Assembly: GCF_001577835.2 (NCBI RefSeq)
Contig: NC_029516.1
Location: 82,308,328-82,372,327, forward strand
Direction of reading: 5' to 3'
Length of the DNA stretch: 64,000 bases
DNA from: Coturnix japonica
Lineage: Eukaryota > Chordata > Aves > Galliformes > Phasianidae
Shown: piece after piece, positions 11,728 through 24,273 of the stretch
How the letters are laid out: each line of letters begins with the position of its first letter
Position numbering within the stretch: the first letter of the stretch is position 1
The notes under the pieces: model-generated
What the model was told of the DNA's origin: nothing
Database searches by the model: none
The model's input: the letters and a program-made list of their open reading frames with translations, nothing else
Position numbers and translations under genes: made by a program

Positions 11728-12138
11728 AGACGCTCTCCGGTCCGTTGTGCTGGGAGCGAAGGGGCGCTTGCGCAGTGAGGAAGGCGGGGGGAGGGTGTAA
11801 ATGGCGTAGGGTGGGGAATGGGGAGCCCAGGTGTCGGTTAGCCGTGCTGTGAGGGAGTGGGGGTAACGGTCAGTCGTGGTGGAGACCGATAGTGCCGGGT
11901 TCCTCCTGTGGGGAGGAAGGAGTTGTGTTTTTGTGAGCGGCTGTGTGAAAACACCCGTGGCCAAGGCTGCCTGGGAGACAGGTGCTGCCCGAGCTCACCG
12001 CAATATTAATCCCCTACGAATAAAAAAGGAATTGAATACAAAGGGAAGGAAATAACAGATCAGGCTGCTTTGTGCAGAGGAGGTCTGTGCCTCCTTCAGA
12101 AAAGAGCAATTCTGAGGAAACCTTTCCCCTCGTCACAC

Positions 12139-12290
12139 ACCCTGGGTACCACAGTGCTGCTGAGGTGTCTCACAAATCTACCTCTGCCTTCTGCATCCAG
12201 TGCACACACTGCATACACCCTGGGTACCACAGTGCTCCTGAGGTGTCACAAATCCACCTCTGCGTTCTGCATCCACTGCCACCAAACTGA
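12139..12290. repeat. Tandem duplication, two copies of a 78-base unit
   Basis: Two adjacent copies share ACCCTGGGTACCACAGTGCT, then GAGGTGT...CACAAATC and ACCTCTGC...TTCTGCATCCA. The units start at 12139 and 12217 and differ at only a few positions, including a small length difference after GAGGTGTC. No known repeat family was recognised. Confidence 0.9.
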
Positions 12291-13639
12291 AGGGAGAAGA
12301 AAGTCAGACCTCGTGGCCCCCTCAATGAAGGGTTTAGAGTACATAACGTGAGCCTAGAGAAACACACAGATCAAACCAGCCTTTGATTCGGAACTTCCAA
12401 ATCACTGCGAGCGATTTGCGGGCTGAGTGATTGAACTTTGCCTCCTCCTTCACAAATTTGGCAGAGCGAAGGCAGCATTTGCTAAAATTCTTCACTTTAA
12501 TGCTGCATAAATAGGTGTTATTGCTAAGCTCTGCAACGCGCGCTCATAAAAAGAGGAACCAGAAGGTGCTATGGTGTTTGTTAAGGACTTGCCCTTAACG
12601 TTTTCCGAGGGTCATTAACTTCGATGGGTCAGAGTCCAAACTGAATTTTCTTCTGGGGCTCAAAACCTGGTGGAATAAAAGAGACTGGCGAGAATCCATT
12701 CTCGCAGGCTGTTGCTGGAGGAATTACGAGTTGTAGCAGAGGCAGTCGCTAGGTTTTTTCACTGGTAGGGAAGAGCCAGAAAGGACAGGCTGTCAGAAGG
12801 AGGCAGCGGGGTTTCTCTGCGAGGGCTCAATCAGTGAGGTAATCTTGGCATTTTTATTTAAAAATAAATTCATCTGGCAATGTTTTCGTGGGATTTGTTT
12901 GATTCATTTTTTTTCCTATCATAGCAGAACATCTCAGATGTTGCTGAAAGCAGGAGTTGAAATGGACCGTGCTGTGAAACAGCAAAAGCCTTCCCGCAAT
13001 GCTGTCATTCTGCCCTTGCACGTTCATTAACAACGTTTGGTACCAGTAATTAAGCACTTTGTCTCTCGGAAGATCTATGCTTAACACACTGGGGTGAAAA
13101 TGTAAACAAAGGCATATTGTCATGGCTCCTCTCCCACTCAGCCATGAGCCTCGTGGGCCAGTTAATCCAGTTTTATGGCCAGGTTATACCAGCACTGCAG
13201 CACACAGTGGCTGCACCGTGACAGATAAAGATGCAGAGAAAAGGCCGGGGCTAGATTAAGGCTCTGCACAGCTCTAATCCTGCCTACGCTAAATATTCTC
13301 TTCCGTATCTTCTCATCTCACTCAGAGACTCTACTCAGTCCCACATGCTGCTTCCCAGTCACCTGCAGGAGCTGCTTCTCTTCAGGGAGCGTGTGCTCCA
13401 TTTCCACACCTGACTTAGTCCTTGCTCTCACGCAGCCTCTGCCGGCTTCGCCCACAGCCACAGAAGAAATGCTGTCTGAAAATAAATAGTTACTGTTTTG
13501 TCTGCTTGCTGCCGACCTGATCCGTGTTTTCTCATTGAGTGTCTGTAAGGAGAACTTCATCTGGCCACGTATCTGCTCTCCCTCTCTCTTTAAAGGTTGC
13601 TCTGGGTCTCTACATCCTCTTTCCCAGTTTGGTTTGAAT

Positions 13640-13930
13640 GCATCTCAATCTCTTGCCTTCCCCAAGGTGTCGTACATCCCTGTGGCTATGTACCCAGGAA
13701 AGCTGGCCAAATCGCTTCTGATGAATAATTGATCGGGTAAATTTTGCCTCTATTTCGGTTGCCAGTTGTCTGCAAACAGCCTGTGATTTCTGCAAACTTA
13801 TTACTTGATGTTATTTGCCACATAACGCCCAGCCAGCTCCGTATTCATGAGCAAATGGAAATGTTTGAAATTGGAGATAATTGGACGCCAAGACGATCTG
13901 AAGCTTAGTGCTACAAGCAGCTGAGCTCTC
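13640..13930. promoter_or_regulatory. Candidate conserved non-coding element upstream of POU2F1
   Basis: A unique, CpG-retaining block with homeodomain-like words (GATGAATAATTGATCGGG, CTTATTACTTGATG, GTATTCATGAGCAAATGG). GAGCAAATGG is close to an octamer. No coding potential. Inference from texture only. Confidence 0.25.
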
Positions 13931-16900
13931 CACATTCATTTCACCAAAACACTGAGGTGCAACGCTTGCAGTTGTTTGGCTGCAGCCAGCGATACTGCAG
14001 TTACAAGCATGCTTACATGCTCTGCTGAGGCGGGGCCCAAAGCACTGAGCATCTTGTGGGACACCCTGTTTCTGTTGTCTGACTTCTCCTCTGCTTCATA
14101 AAATTGTTTCCTTCAGGGATTTTGCTTTAGAAATGCTTCCTTGCATTGAAAAACAATACCACATTCAAAATTAACACGCCTGCAAAGGAAAGAGATGGTA
14201 TTTCAGGATCTTTGAAAGCTCTGCAATAAATCTCTGTCGTTCCGATTTTGATTCAGATATCTCCTAATCCACATTTTCTACAATAGCCATATTGCCTCCT
14301 CAGCTTCAGATGTTGTGCCAGAATTAATTCAGTGCTGTTGCAAAGACAAATATATATTAATAAGGTCTGGAGGCAGGGCACAAAAGAGTGACAATTTAAG
14401 GTGGGGAGGCAGGGACATAAGAATGCCAGTATTTAAGTAGCAAGCAGACTGGGAAGGAAGGAGCCTTTTCACCGCACAACTGCAGTGCATAGAGAAATGA
14501 AGAACAAACTTATCTGTTCTGCTCCAGCTCCAGCTCCGCTGCACCACTCAGATCCAAATCCCTGACGCTGCATTTCTCACACAATGTCTCTTCTCTCCAT
14601 CAGTTTTTCTTCACATCAGATTTCTGTCCTTTCCAGGGAGGTCCTGTTTCTGGACTGATGTTTGCTTCACCTTTCCTTTCTGCTCTCCATATTCCTCCTT
14701 TATAGTGCAGCATTGACTTCTGCCTCAGAACAACCTGTTTTGCCCCATGGGTTTTAAAGCATAACTCCCCAGACCCTTTCGCTTTCAGACTGCTCAGATC
14801 GTGTCACCTTTAGTCCAACTTGTCTGTACGGCTCTGCTTACTGCTTTTCGTATGTAATACACATCCTTACAAAGAGACCAACAGCCTCTCTGCTGCAGTC
14901 TGTGTTACAGAGGTTACAGTCTCATTTTTAACATGATGCAGAGATGAACATCAAAAGACAGCCCGTGTCTCAAAACGCTGGCAATTTGGAGAGATGGCAG
15001 GCAAAGAATGAAGGAAAATAGGATTAGCAGCTCCTTGATCAGGGAGAATGCACGGGTCATGCACAGTTCCTCCAGTGTCACAGTGGAGATGCTGGTTGGA
15101 CTAGGACCTCAGCTAGTGTGAGGGTATACTGAGGCTATGCAGTCTATCAGAGTGCTTCCACCTTTCTCCCTGATGTTGCTCCCCATCCTGTTCCTCGGCA
15201 TGAAGGGGACAGCCCACTCTCACACACTGGTGCTCCTTCCAGTGCTCTGCCCACTCCTTCCTGCACACCCTGTAAGTGGAGAGCACCAAGAGCAGAGGAG
15301 AACTTCCTTGCTCCGGTTCTGTCCCTCTCTTGTTGCTTCTGAACTGGAGAAAAGATGACCCCGAACCTCTTATTCCTGAGAGTCATGGCTGGCCCCGTGG
15401 ATCTCCCTGCTAATGAGAGGGAAGCTGTACCATCTCACGAAGCTCTGCTCCTCCTAACTGTGAGCTAACTGCTATTGTGGACATGGAGCACAGACAAAAC
15501 ATGATTTTCATATTTGTAAGAAAACAGTAATTCAGAACCTTCACACATCCTTAGGAAAGGGAGAGGTAGTCACTAGGAGGACACATCTTTTCAGGTGGGT
15601 TTTTCAGTCTGTTTCTCACCCTCTGTCACTTTGGCTACACTTGTATTTTCTAGCTCAGTTTTTTATGTACATTTCAGTGGTTTTCATCAATGCAGCCTTT
15701 GAATGCCTTCCAATTCTAATCAGTTACATCTAACCAATGACCAGTCTATGTGGCTCAGGAAGTTATTGCCATGCCTTCTTAGCAATGGCAAATCAAGGCA
15801 GAGAAACTCAGGCACACATCCTCAGTTACCTATGTGACAAGTAGGTAAAACAGGCAAACTGTGCCCTGAGCCAAGGACCCTGCTTAGATCACAGAGGTCC
15901 ACAGCCTGACCCTCCTCCTGCAGAGGAACCACAATGGGCTCCCAAAGCTTCATTCAGAGCTTGTGAGAATGGGATTTACCATTGCCTGATCCAAGCTGCT
16001 GCTCAAGACTGCCCCAGTGAGTTTCTTTTCCCCTTTTACTACAAAGGAACACTGGAAATATGTACTTACCAGCATTCTGGGGTTTGTTAACTAACACTTG
16101 GGAAGCGCTCGTGTATCACAGCAAGCAGAGCTGCGGTCTGGCAGACCCCATACAGATGGACTAACTGTGTTTTGCACCTGTAAGAAAATGAGGGCCATGT
16201 CGTTTCAGCCAGCCTGGTAGTGCACTGTCTGCTGTAGGCCTCGGGAGCGCTCTGGGGATGCTTTTACACCAGGAACCAAATTGGTTTTGACCTCAGCGAA
16301 GAGGGGGCCAAGAGGGACACATCTGACACCTTTTAGCAACCACTAGGTTTTCTGTCAAGTAGACACAGCCCGCAAGACAAACTCACAGCTGGAGTTGGGG
16401 TGCTTTTGAAAACACTGTCTTTATTCTCTACCTCCCTTTCTTCCAGGACAGGCGCTTTGCTTATTCCCTCTTCAGAAAGGACTTTTCTGGCACACAGCCT
16501 AGCCTGGCTGGAGATTAGGGATTCTCTCTGCCCCTTCATCCTTGAATATTTCCTTTTAATTTCACAGTTTAAATTCCAATTGTGTAATTACATTCTGCCT
16601 ACCCTGAATTCCTCTGTAATTTCAATTGGACACGGTGTCCTTCACTCTCTAGTTTGAACTCTCACAGTGCTGTGGGGCACTGTTAAGAGGCTGCCACGCT
16701 CCGCTCTGGTCCCATTTCATGTATATGGAGAAAGAGAATGGGCCTAGATCCCTTTGAACTGAAACTGCTGCTCCATATAGAGGAGACAGGGGTTGCTATA
16801 GAGTGACAAGTCAGTCTTACCCCACGGCAATACATTGGGCATTTCTTACAATGCCTCGGTCTGAACGAATTTTTGGAGTAAAAGCCTGTCTGGAGGTATT

Positions 16901-19900
16901 TCTCCCCCACAGTACATACCCTTTAATGTCAAGTAAAGCTGTACGGAGACCCCCAAACCACTACTTTGCTGAATTTATGTGGCTTGAGAGTACCTGCTCG
17001 CACCATTTAACATGGCAGAAATGCCATAGTGATTTAATTTAGGTCTGGGGAGTTGTGTAGCAATACAAGGGCAGGTAGCACAGATGCCTAGTTCAGTAAA
17101 ACACTTTCCAAAAACGGGCAAATCCCAAGCATTTTATGATCCAACCCCAGGATTTCCTACTGATGTTGTTCCGCCAGCATTTTCCCTCAGTCCCTGCTCT
17201 GGTGACAGTCACTGGAGGCCCACATCCCAATTTGTTTCCTCATGACATCTTACATCCCAAAATATTTCCACTTCTCTGCCTCCTTCGCTGTGGCACAGCT
17301 ACTTACTGTATCAGTGTGCTGTGTGCTGCCCCTCAGGTGTCAGAGAGATTCACCTTCCACATTTCCACCACCTTTCGCTGTGTTGTTGTGTGGAAACTTC
17401 TGGGGGGTGAGAAGAAGAGGAGGCAGCAAGTGTCAGTGAGACAGTCCTCCTCAGTCTGTCTGTTTTGGAACAAACTTCCTCTCCTCGCATGAGTTCTGTG
17501 TCAGGCTCATGGTAAAGAGCTGCTCATCTGCTTTAAAATGTTTATATGCAACTCAGCAAACCAGAATGGCTTTACTACAGAAACAGGAATTACTTTGCAT
17601 GTAATCAGCCCCTCGCCGCATTCTTTTCACCGTGTTTACACCACTGTCAGAAGCACATGGCGCTGATACAGTCATTAGCAACAGAGTCCTTCACCAGAGC
17701 TCATTTCCCGCACTGGAAAAGCACTCTGGATAGTGCCTCCACTGCACAAAAAAGCATCAAGTTTCTTGCTGGTGGAACTGTACCTACGTGGAGAATCCAT
17801 CACTTTGGCTTTTGATGGGACTTTTGCTTTTTATATGCCACACAACTGGTCCTGCTCCCGAGGGAAGCCTTTATGCTTTGTCCCATGGTGGCAGACCTGA
17901 GGCTGCTGTTCGTGTCCCTATCCGCAAACAGCAGATAGATCAGATGAGATCAAGTAGACCATATTTCCATGTTTCCTTGGTTAGCTTATACTGTTAAAAG
18001 TGACTGTTGTTAGGAGGAAACAGAGCATGTAATAACTAGAGTTGGGTTTTGTTTGGCTTTGAGTCATAAATCTGAAAGGAAAGGAAAGAGCCATCACGTT
18101 CATCCCCAAGTTTGTCATACAATCAGCAAGGGGCAAGGCAGTAGTATGGGCAAGAAAATGAAACATGTGAAGGTACAAGTGCCAGCGGGGGGAAGTCACT
18201 GTTGCTTATTGTCAGTTTTGGTGTGACACAGAAAGTTCAGCTAATCCTCTTAGTTACAGAGACACACGGGTGGGGGGAGATTGTTATCTCAAGCAATTTG
18301 CTGGCTCTACTCCTTTTTCCCTTCGAGTTTCTTTTCGCCTAATTGAACAGCATTTCTTCCTGGGACTGGTTTGCAATAATCCTGGGGCCTCGTCAGGGAA
18401 AGCACTAAAAAATAGGGAAAGGAGAAACAGCCTGAGCAAGGCAGCCATCACCACAAGCTTCTCTCTTCAGAAAGGTATCAGGTTTGACTCCAAGAGGTGA
18501 GGGTTAGAAATAAGAGAACAATTCAAAGAGGTAACGAGCACGTTGGCCATAGTGTTCACTCAGAAACGTGTGCCTGGGATGGGTCATTAACAGCTGCCCA
18601 GACACTGCAGGGAACTGGAGGGTCTGAGGTGGAGCAAGGCAGAGGTTGCACTGGCGCCCATCAGAAACACGGTGGATTCCACTTCCATCGCCAAAGGGAA
18701 GTGAGTGTGGTAAATCTAATCGACAGTCAAAAGGTGAAGCAGAACAGTAATAACAGGGGAGGTTTGTTTTTATTTGTTGTGGAGATAAGGATTCAACTAC
18801 GGGCGTTGAAAGAGAAAAGCCACCTTGTTCTGAGGAGACAATTATTCCACCCACGCTCACTCATCATCAAGGTTTTAGTAGTATATTACTAAGGGTATTA
18901 AAAAGTTTCTCAGCCTCAGGGTTTGTAATGTTTGTGCAAGTACTCCGCTAGTTGCCACAGGTGTCATTTTACAAAAGATCTGTATAATTACACAGTATCG
19001 CCCTGAAGATGGCAGCAGCCAGGGGCGGTTTTTCAGCAGACACTGTTCCTGATCCTGGAGCAGGGTTGGTGTTAACTAGAAGGTAACCAGGTTTGGAAAC
19101 TATTCCATGTGCAGACAGAGCCATAGTCCCCTGTTATTTCCTGAAGGCTCAGTTCTGCTTCCAGCACTGTGATATTACATCCCAGGGAAGTGAGGCACTG
19201 GTTCCCAAACCTTCATGATTTACCCTGGAGAAGATGAATTTATTAAGGCGGGAGGTAGTCAACCCAAAGAAAAGGTGGCTTGATGAACAGCTTGTTCATT
19301 GCTAACTATATATTTAGGCTTATAGCCTAATGCATTGGTGTAAATCACCACTGATACCAATTTACTCCAATATCCTGAACTGAGAATGGGAGAAATTAGT
19401 GATTCAGTTGAGGATCATATCAATGCATCTCACTGTGGCGGTTAAAGAATTCATTGCCCCCCAATTGAGGAGATGGGTTACCTTTTCAGCTGGGGCAGCT
19501 AAATCCAACAGAGACCAAGTTAGAACAGTCAGATGAGAGAGAAGGGTCCATAGTAGAGAGCGGTAACAAAGCAGCTGTAAAATAAGTAGTGTAGCGCTTC
19601 TAAGAGAAAAGATATTCTTCCGATGTCATACCAGCGTGGGTCAAGGAAATGGCAAGTTTGATACATGCTTCACACCTCGGTCTCCTTTTTGATTGAGTGT
19701 GCATTCTCCAGTATCTCTGCGGCTTTGGCTGATCTGTGGCCTTGGACCGCCTCTGGGCTCACACATTGGAGGGGGTACCTGGTTCTTGTGACATGCACAC
19801 AGTGCCTGTGCACTGCTTTCCAGACAAAGGAAACCTTGGAGGTGGATCAAACAGGAGTCGTGATGCATCACCCCAGGCTTTTGACACAGATGCTTGGGGG

Positions 19901-21187
19901 GGCCTGCTGCTAATTCTTCTACCATAGTGTCACTTTGGAAGGAGATTCTGAGACTCTGCTGAACACCTGCATAATGCCAATGAGCACGTTTCCTTATTTC
20001 AAGTAAATATTTTTGCATAGGTATATTGTGGAAGTAAATGCATTTGGCAGTGTAATTACCGGACACTGCAGAGGTGAGGGCATCTTCAGTTTTTTTCAGT
20101 TCTTTTATTTCTATACAGGTATTGTTTGCTCATGCAGACCTTTAAAATGTACTCTTATTGTGCAGAGGGACAGAGGCAGAAAGACAGGGGCTTGCATCTG
20201 TGCTATGTGTGACCAGTGTGAAACAGCCCTTGGATCATGAGTGAGACAGGGAACACTGCGCCATGACCTCTCTGGGCGGCTGCAGTGCTTCACACAACGC
20301 AAGGAGGGGCAAGGGAAGGGCAGAAATTGCTGCATTCAAGGACCCACCTCTTCCTCATGCAGGTCTACACAGCCAGCTATTGCATGCAGGACTATACCGT
20401 GCTCTTTAACCCTATCGGTGAGCATTTCGTTTTCTAACGCTGAAAATGCTTGGACAAGTCATATGTATTTTAGCCACATGGATACGCTTTCTGAATCCTA
20501 CTCTGTAGTAACAGGCTGCAATTCTAACACCAATACAGCATTCGCAGCTGTAGAGAGTGTAAAGCATTTATAAATGTAAAAAATACGTGCATAATGACTT
20601 CAAAAAAAGTGTTTAATGAACTCGCTAATAAATATTCTATATTTCAAATGTTAGATTTATGTTAAACATAAAATGAATGTCTAAAGCCTCTAGAAGAAAG
20701 AGACAGCATTGCCAGGTGAATATCATGAATGAAAAAACATGAACCACTGTGAACAAGACCATCGTATTTCCCAGTGGCAGCTCCCTGTCTTCCTCTAATT
20801 CCCCCCTCCCTTCCCTCTCCCTCCTCAGCCACATACGCATACACTATGGGAGGAATGACAGCTGTTCTTCATGGAATGACAGCCCAGGGATATTGCATCC
20901 TCCCTTAAAAAAAAACAGGCAAGGTACAGAATAAGGTCAGTGAAGGGAGACAAAGGGGTCTCCCGGAGATGGCAAAGGGTAATTTATTGACAGATGAGAT
21001 AGACGTTACTACAGAAAAAATATTAAATGGATTCTTTTCTTCTTTTCCTCCCATCTTTGGAAGGAAAAAAATATACATGTGTGGGAAGGGTTAGGAAAGA
21101 CAGATGCCAGAAATAGAGAGAAATTTCCCAGGAGGGGAAGGAGAAATCCTGAAGGAAATTAGGATCGCAGCACAGAAAAAAAGGAAA

Positions 21188-21220
21188 CTGGGGGAAAAAA
21201 AAAAAAAAAAGAAAAAAAAG
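21188..21220. repeat. A-rich simple repeat
   Basis: A run of about seventeen A followed by GAAAAAAAAGG. Confidence 0.85.
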
Positions 21221-23829
21221 GACATCTGAAGAGCTCAGAAATTCTGTATGGAAACAACAAAAAAGGGCAGTGGAGAAGGAACACCACCACTAACAGCCGC
21301 ACTGCTTCAAAAGCACTGTGAGAGAAGGAAGTGCTGGTAAAACAGAGCCTGATTAAAAGCCAGTGTTTGAAAAGGGCTGTCGGGAAATTGAAGAGCTGTG
21401 CATGCACCCGACGTCAGCAGTGAGGAAGACTGCAGGAGCGCTAATCAAAGTGAGGCTGAGGGAGCATATGGAACACGGAGATTTTATTAAGGACAGTTGT
21501 GAACCAGGGCTCATATAATGGGAGCAGCCAAGCTCAGGAGATGGGAGGAAAGAAAAGGCCAGGTCTTCTGCTGCAATAAACCGCCATAGCACTGTCAACT
21601 TTGACAGTATGTGAGTTTCTGCTGCAAGGAAATGACCTGAGTGAAAGGCTCAAACAGTGGATGTTATTAACGTGGCTGTTCTGGCCTAAAGTAATAGGTT
21701 TCTCTAAATAATTGTGCAGGAGAGGGCGGGAAGAAACACTGTGCAGGTGTGCTGTAGGCAGGGTTCTGTGAGTCCCTGCTGCCCTCAGCCAGGATTGCAA
21801 GATACCGACAGCAAGATACCGAGGACCTGATTCTTAGAGCCTGTGATGTGAGCAGAGTTTGTGATTTCCACCAGTCAGGGCCAGAGTAACACCAGAGGAG
21901 CAACCAAGGAAAGGTTCCACTGAAAGCAACAGAATAAAATGAATGTGTTGGAGGACAGACCCAATTTACATTCAAAAGCAGGGTTTAAGCCAAACACCTT
22001 ACATCTTATTCTGATCTCCTTGCAAAGAACGTGTTTTTTATGGTATGTAACTCAGCCTGAGTGGTAGATTAAGGGAGCAGAGAGAGCCTTTTTGTGTCTG
22101 CTGCAGTGTGCCACATCTCCCTTATCCTGTTCTCACTGCACACCTTTTGGCACAACACTTCACTCAGAGCAGGTCCTTGTCCTCAGAGCCCTCCCATTCC
22201 GGCACCATGACATTACAAGACAATCTCTCATCAGGCCCATACTCAGCAGAGACACAAAGAAATACATGGTTCTGTGTTGTCAGCCTACTACTTTCCAAAC
22301 GTAACGGTTGAAAAGTGGCAGAATTAACACTAGAATCTAATAATGAGCTTTGTCTGCCACACTTAGGGCTGACTTTGTGCACACTTGTGGCCCATCTGCA
22401 TTCAGATTTGGCACTCCAGAGGCATCAGCAGACTTTTAAGTCTCAAGAGAGAAGGACAAAGCAAAAAGAAAGGCTGGAGCTGTGCTGTGTTGTGCTGTTA
22501 AAAGCAAAGGAAATGCTAAATGTTGAAGAAGCCCTGCGCTCAGCAGGTGATGCAGCCCAGCTTTTGGCTTTCTAGCCAAACTGCTGCCGTGCTCTGGCAG
22601 CAATTTGCCATGCAGAGCCAGAGCCATCTGACTGTTTGTGAATCATTTCTCAAACAGAAAAACACATGTAAAGGTGCCAGTTTTGCTAGGAATGAATACC
22701 CCATCCAGGGGATGGCCTGCACTTGGATCTGAAAGCACTACAAAACCACAGCATGACCCAGAGCCAAAAGATGACCCAGGCACCAAATCAACAAGGTAAC
22801 CCAATGTACTCCACACCCACATCACTGTGACATCATGTCAGAACTGTGATGTCACTGGGGAATGCGAACAGAGGGGATGCCACCATTGCTTCTGGCAGTA
22901 GTCTGCGGTCATCCTGATTAGTCCTACACATGAGGCTGCAACAAAGCACACCTTTCCAGCCTGTTCCTGGAGCCCCGAGGTTCTGACACCAACTCAAGAC
23001 ACAGCATGTGGGCGGCCTTTTTCCACTTGGTATTCAGGTATCTCAGAGGATGGGATGGTGCTTTAACTTGCCAGGAGAAGGTGAATCTATTTCCATGTGC
23101 ATATGGGATGCTCTTTTCATGTGCTGTCGTCTGTTCTGGTGTGAAAGAGGGGCTGTTAATGAGTCCCACATCAACTATTTCTCTTCAGATGGATTATTTC
23201 AGTATTCTTTTGGCCAGAAAGACGAAGCGCAGCTTGGCGGTTAGCAGTCAGGAACGCTCACATGGGAGGGGATAAGCGTGCACTAATGAATCCTTAACTC
23301 TCTCACGTTGTATATTCTCTGGAAAAAGGCCTGGAACATATGTCTCCCCCTCTCCAGCGAACACTTAATCGCTAGTTTAGAGTCACGCTTGTACTCTCTT
23401 GAGGCCAGTGAGTGTTTAATTGTGCCGCATACAGCTGAGTGATGGCTCAAGGAGAATGACTTTGTGAGTTGAATTTTCAGTCCTCTGAACTTTTCCAAGG
23501 TCTCCCTCTATTCTTCTGCAGTGTCAGGCTCAGTTACTGGGTCTCAAATACATTTCCAGACACATCTCTTTCTCCCAACCTAGGTCTGTTCTGTTTTACA
23601 GCTCTCTTAGGGTAAGAACATCTTGAATCTCTGGATACTGATGAAGTAACAGTACATAACAACTCCCTTAGATATTAATTTATAATATCAATAAGTTGAA
23701 AAGGATGCTCAGAAATAAAGGCAAGGTCACGAAGAGGAAATATTTGGAAATGCTGTGTATAAATATCAAGCCTAAATAAATAAATAAAAAGACCTTCCCC
23801 ACAAAGAGGATTCTGTCTACATCAAGGCT

Positions 23830-24000
23830 GGTACAGCTTGCCAAGGGAGGCGGTGGAGTCACCATTTCTGGAGGTGTATAAGAACTGTGTAGAGGTGACA
23901 CTGAGGGACGTGGTTAGTGAGCACAGTGGGGATGGGCTGGTGGTTGGATCGGGTGATCTTAATGGTCCTCTCCAACCTCAGTAATTCTAGGATTCTATGA
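23830..24000 (+). mobile_element. CR1 LINE, 3' end fragment
   Basis: Plus-orientation CR1 tail: CTTGCCAAGGGAGGCGGTGG, then CACTGAGGGACGTGGTTAG, GGATCGGGTGATCTTAATGG, and an end like ATTCTAGGATTCTATG. 5'-truncated. Confidence 0.93.
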
Positions 24001-24190
24001 AATGGTCATCAGGTGCAGCTCTCCAATAGCATCATGATAGCCAGGGGTAGCCCAGTTCTCCATGAAAAAGATGTGTGGTTGTGATGGTGAATTAATACAC
24101 TGATTTAAAATCCTCATTCTCTGAATGGTGAATAAAGTATGACAATTATTCCAAAAAAAAAAGGGGGGGGGGAAAAATTGAGCTAGAGGT

Positions 24191-24273
24191 AAAATAAAAT
24201 AATAAAATAAAATAAAATAAAATAAAATAAAATAAAATAAAATAAAATAAAATAAAATAAAATAAAATAAAAT
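24191..24273. repeat. (TAAAA)n pentanucleotide microsatellite
   Basis: About sixteen near-perfect AAAAT units. An open frame of alternating Phe, Ile, Leu and Tyr codons on the minus strand is only this repeat read through. Confidence 0.97.

Larger units (their letters stand above)
10450..11990 (-). promoter_or_regulatory. POU2F1: CpG island promoter of POU2F1
   Basis: A strongly GC- and CpG-rich interval around the first coding exon, in sharp contrast to its AT-rich flanks. Upstream of the start codon on the minus strand there are two NRF1-type palindromes (TGCGCATGCGC at 11524 and 11561), a related GCGCAGGCGC near 11605 and another GCGCA near 11768. There is no TATA box, which fits a dispersed housekeeping-type promoter. 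The start codon lies inside a YY1-like word (AAAATGGCGGAC on the minus strand). Transcription probably starts somewhere in 11430-11800; the exact site cannot be read from sequence. Confidence 0.8.
11991..23829. other. Intergenic region between POU2F1 and STYXL2, part 1
   Basis: No gene could be supported on either strand in this stretch upstream of POU2F1. Frames of up to about 140 codons exist but lack domains, splice context or family resemblance. It holds a short tandem duplication (12139-12290), A-rich runs near 21188, and candidate conserved blocks near 12360-12640 and 13640-13930. Recognisable transposons are scarce. Confidence 0.5.

Noticed and set aside
10528-11964. Several overlapping open frames of 100-177 codons on both strands in the CpG island, rich in Pro, Gly, Arg and Ala
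   Set aside because: GC-rich DNA has few stop codons. None has a domain, and only the short MADGG frame matches a known protein. The upstream extension of that frame is 5' UTR.
18497-20066. Frames of 118-141 codons on both strands in the intergenic region
   Set aside because: No recognisable domain, no splice context, no promoter or polyadenylation arrangement. Expected by chance in sequence of this length.
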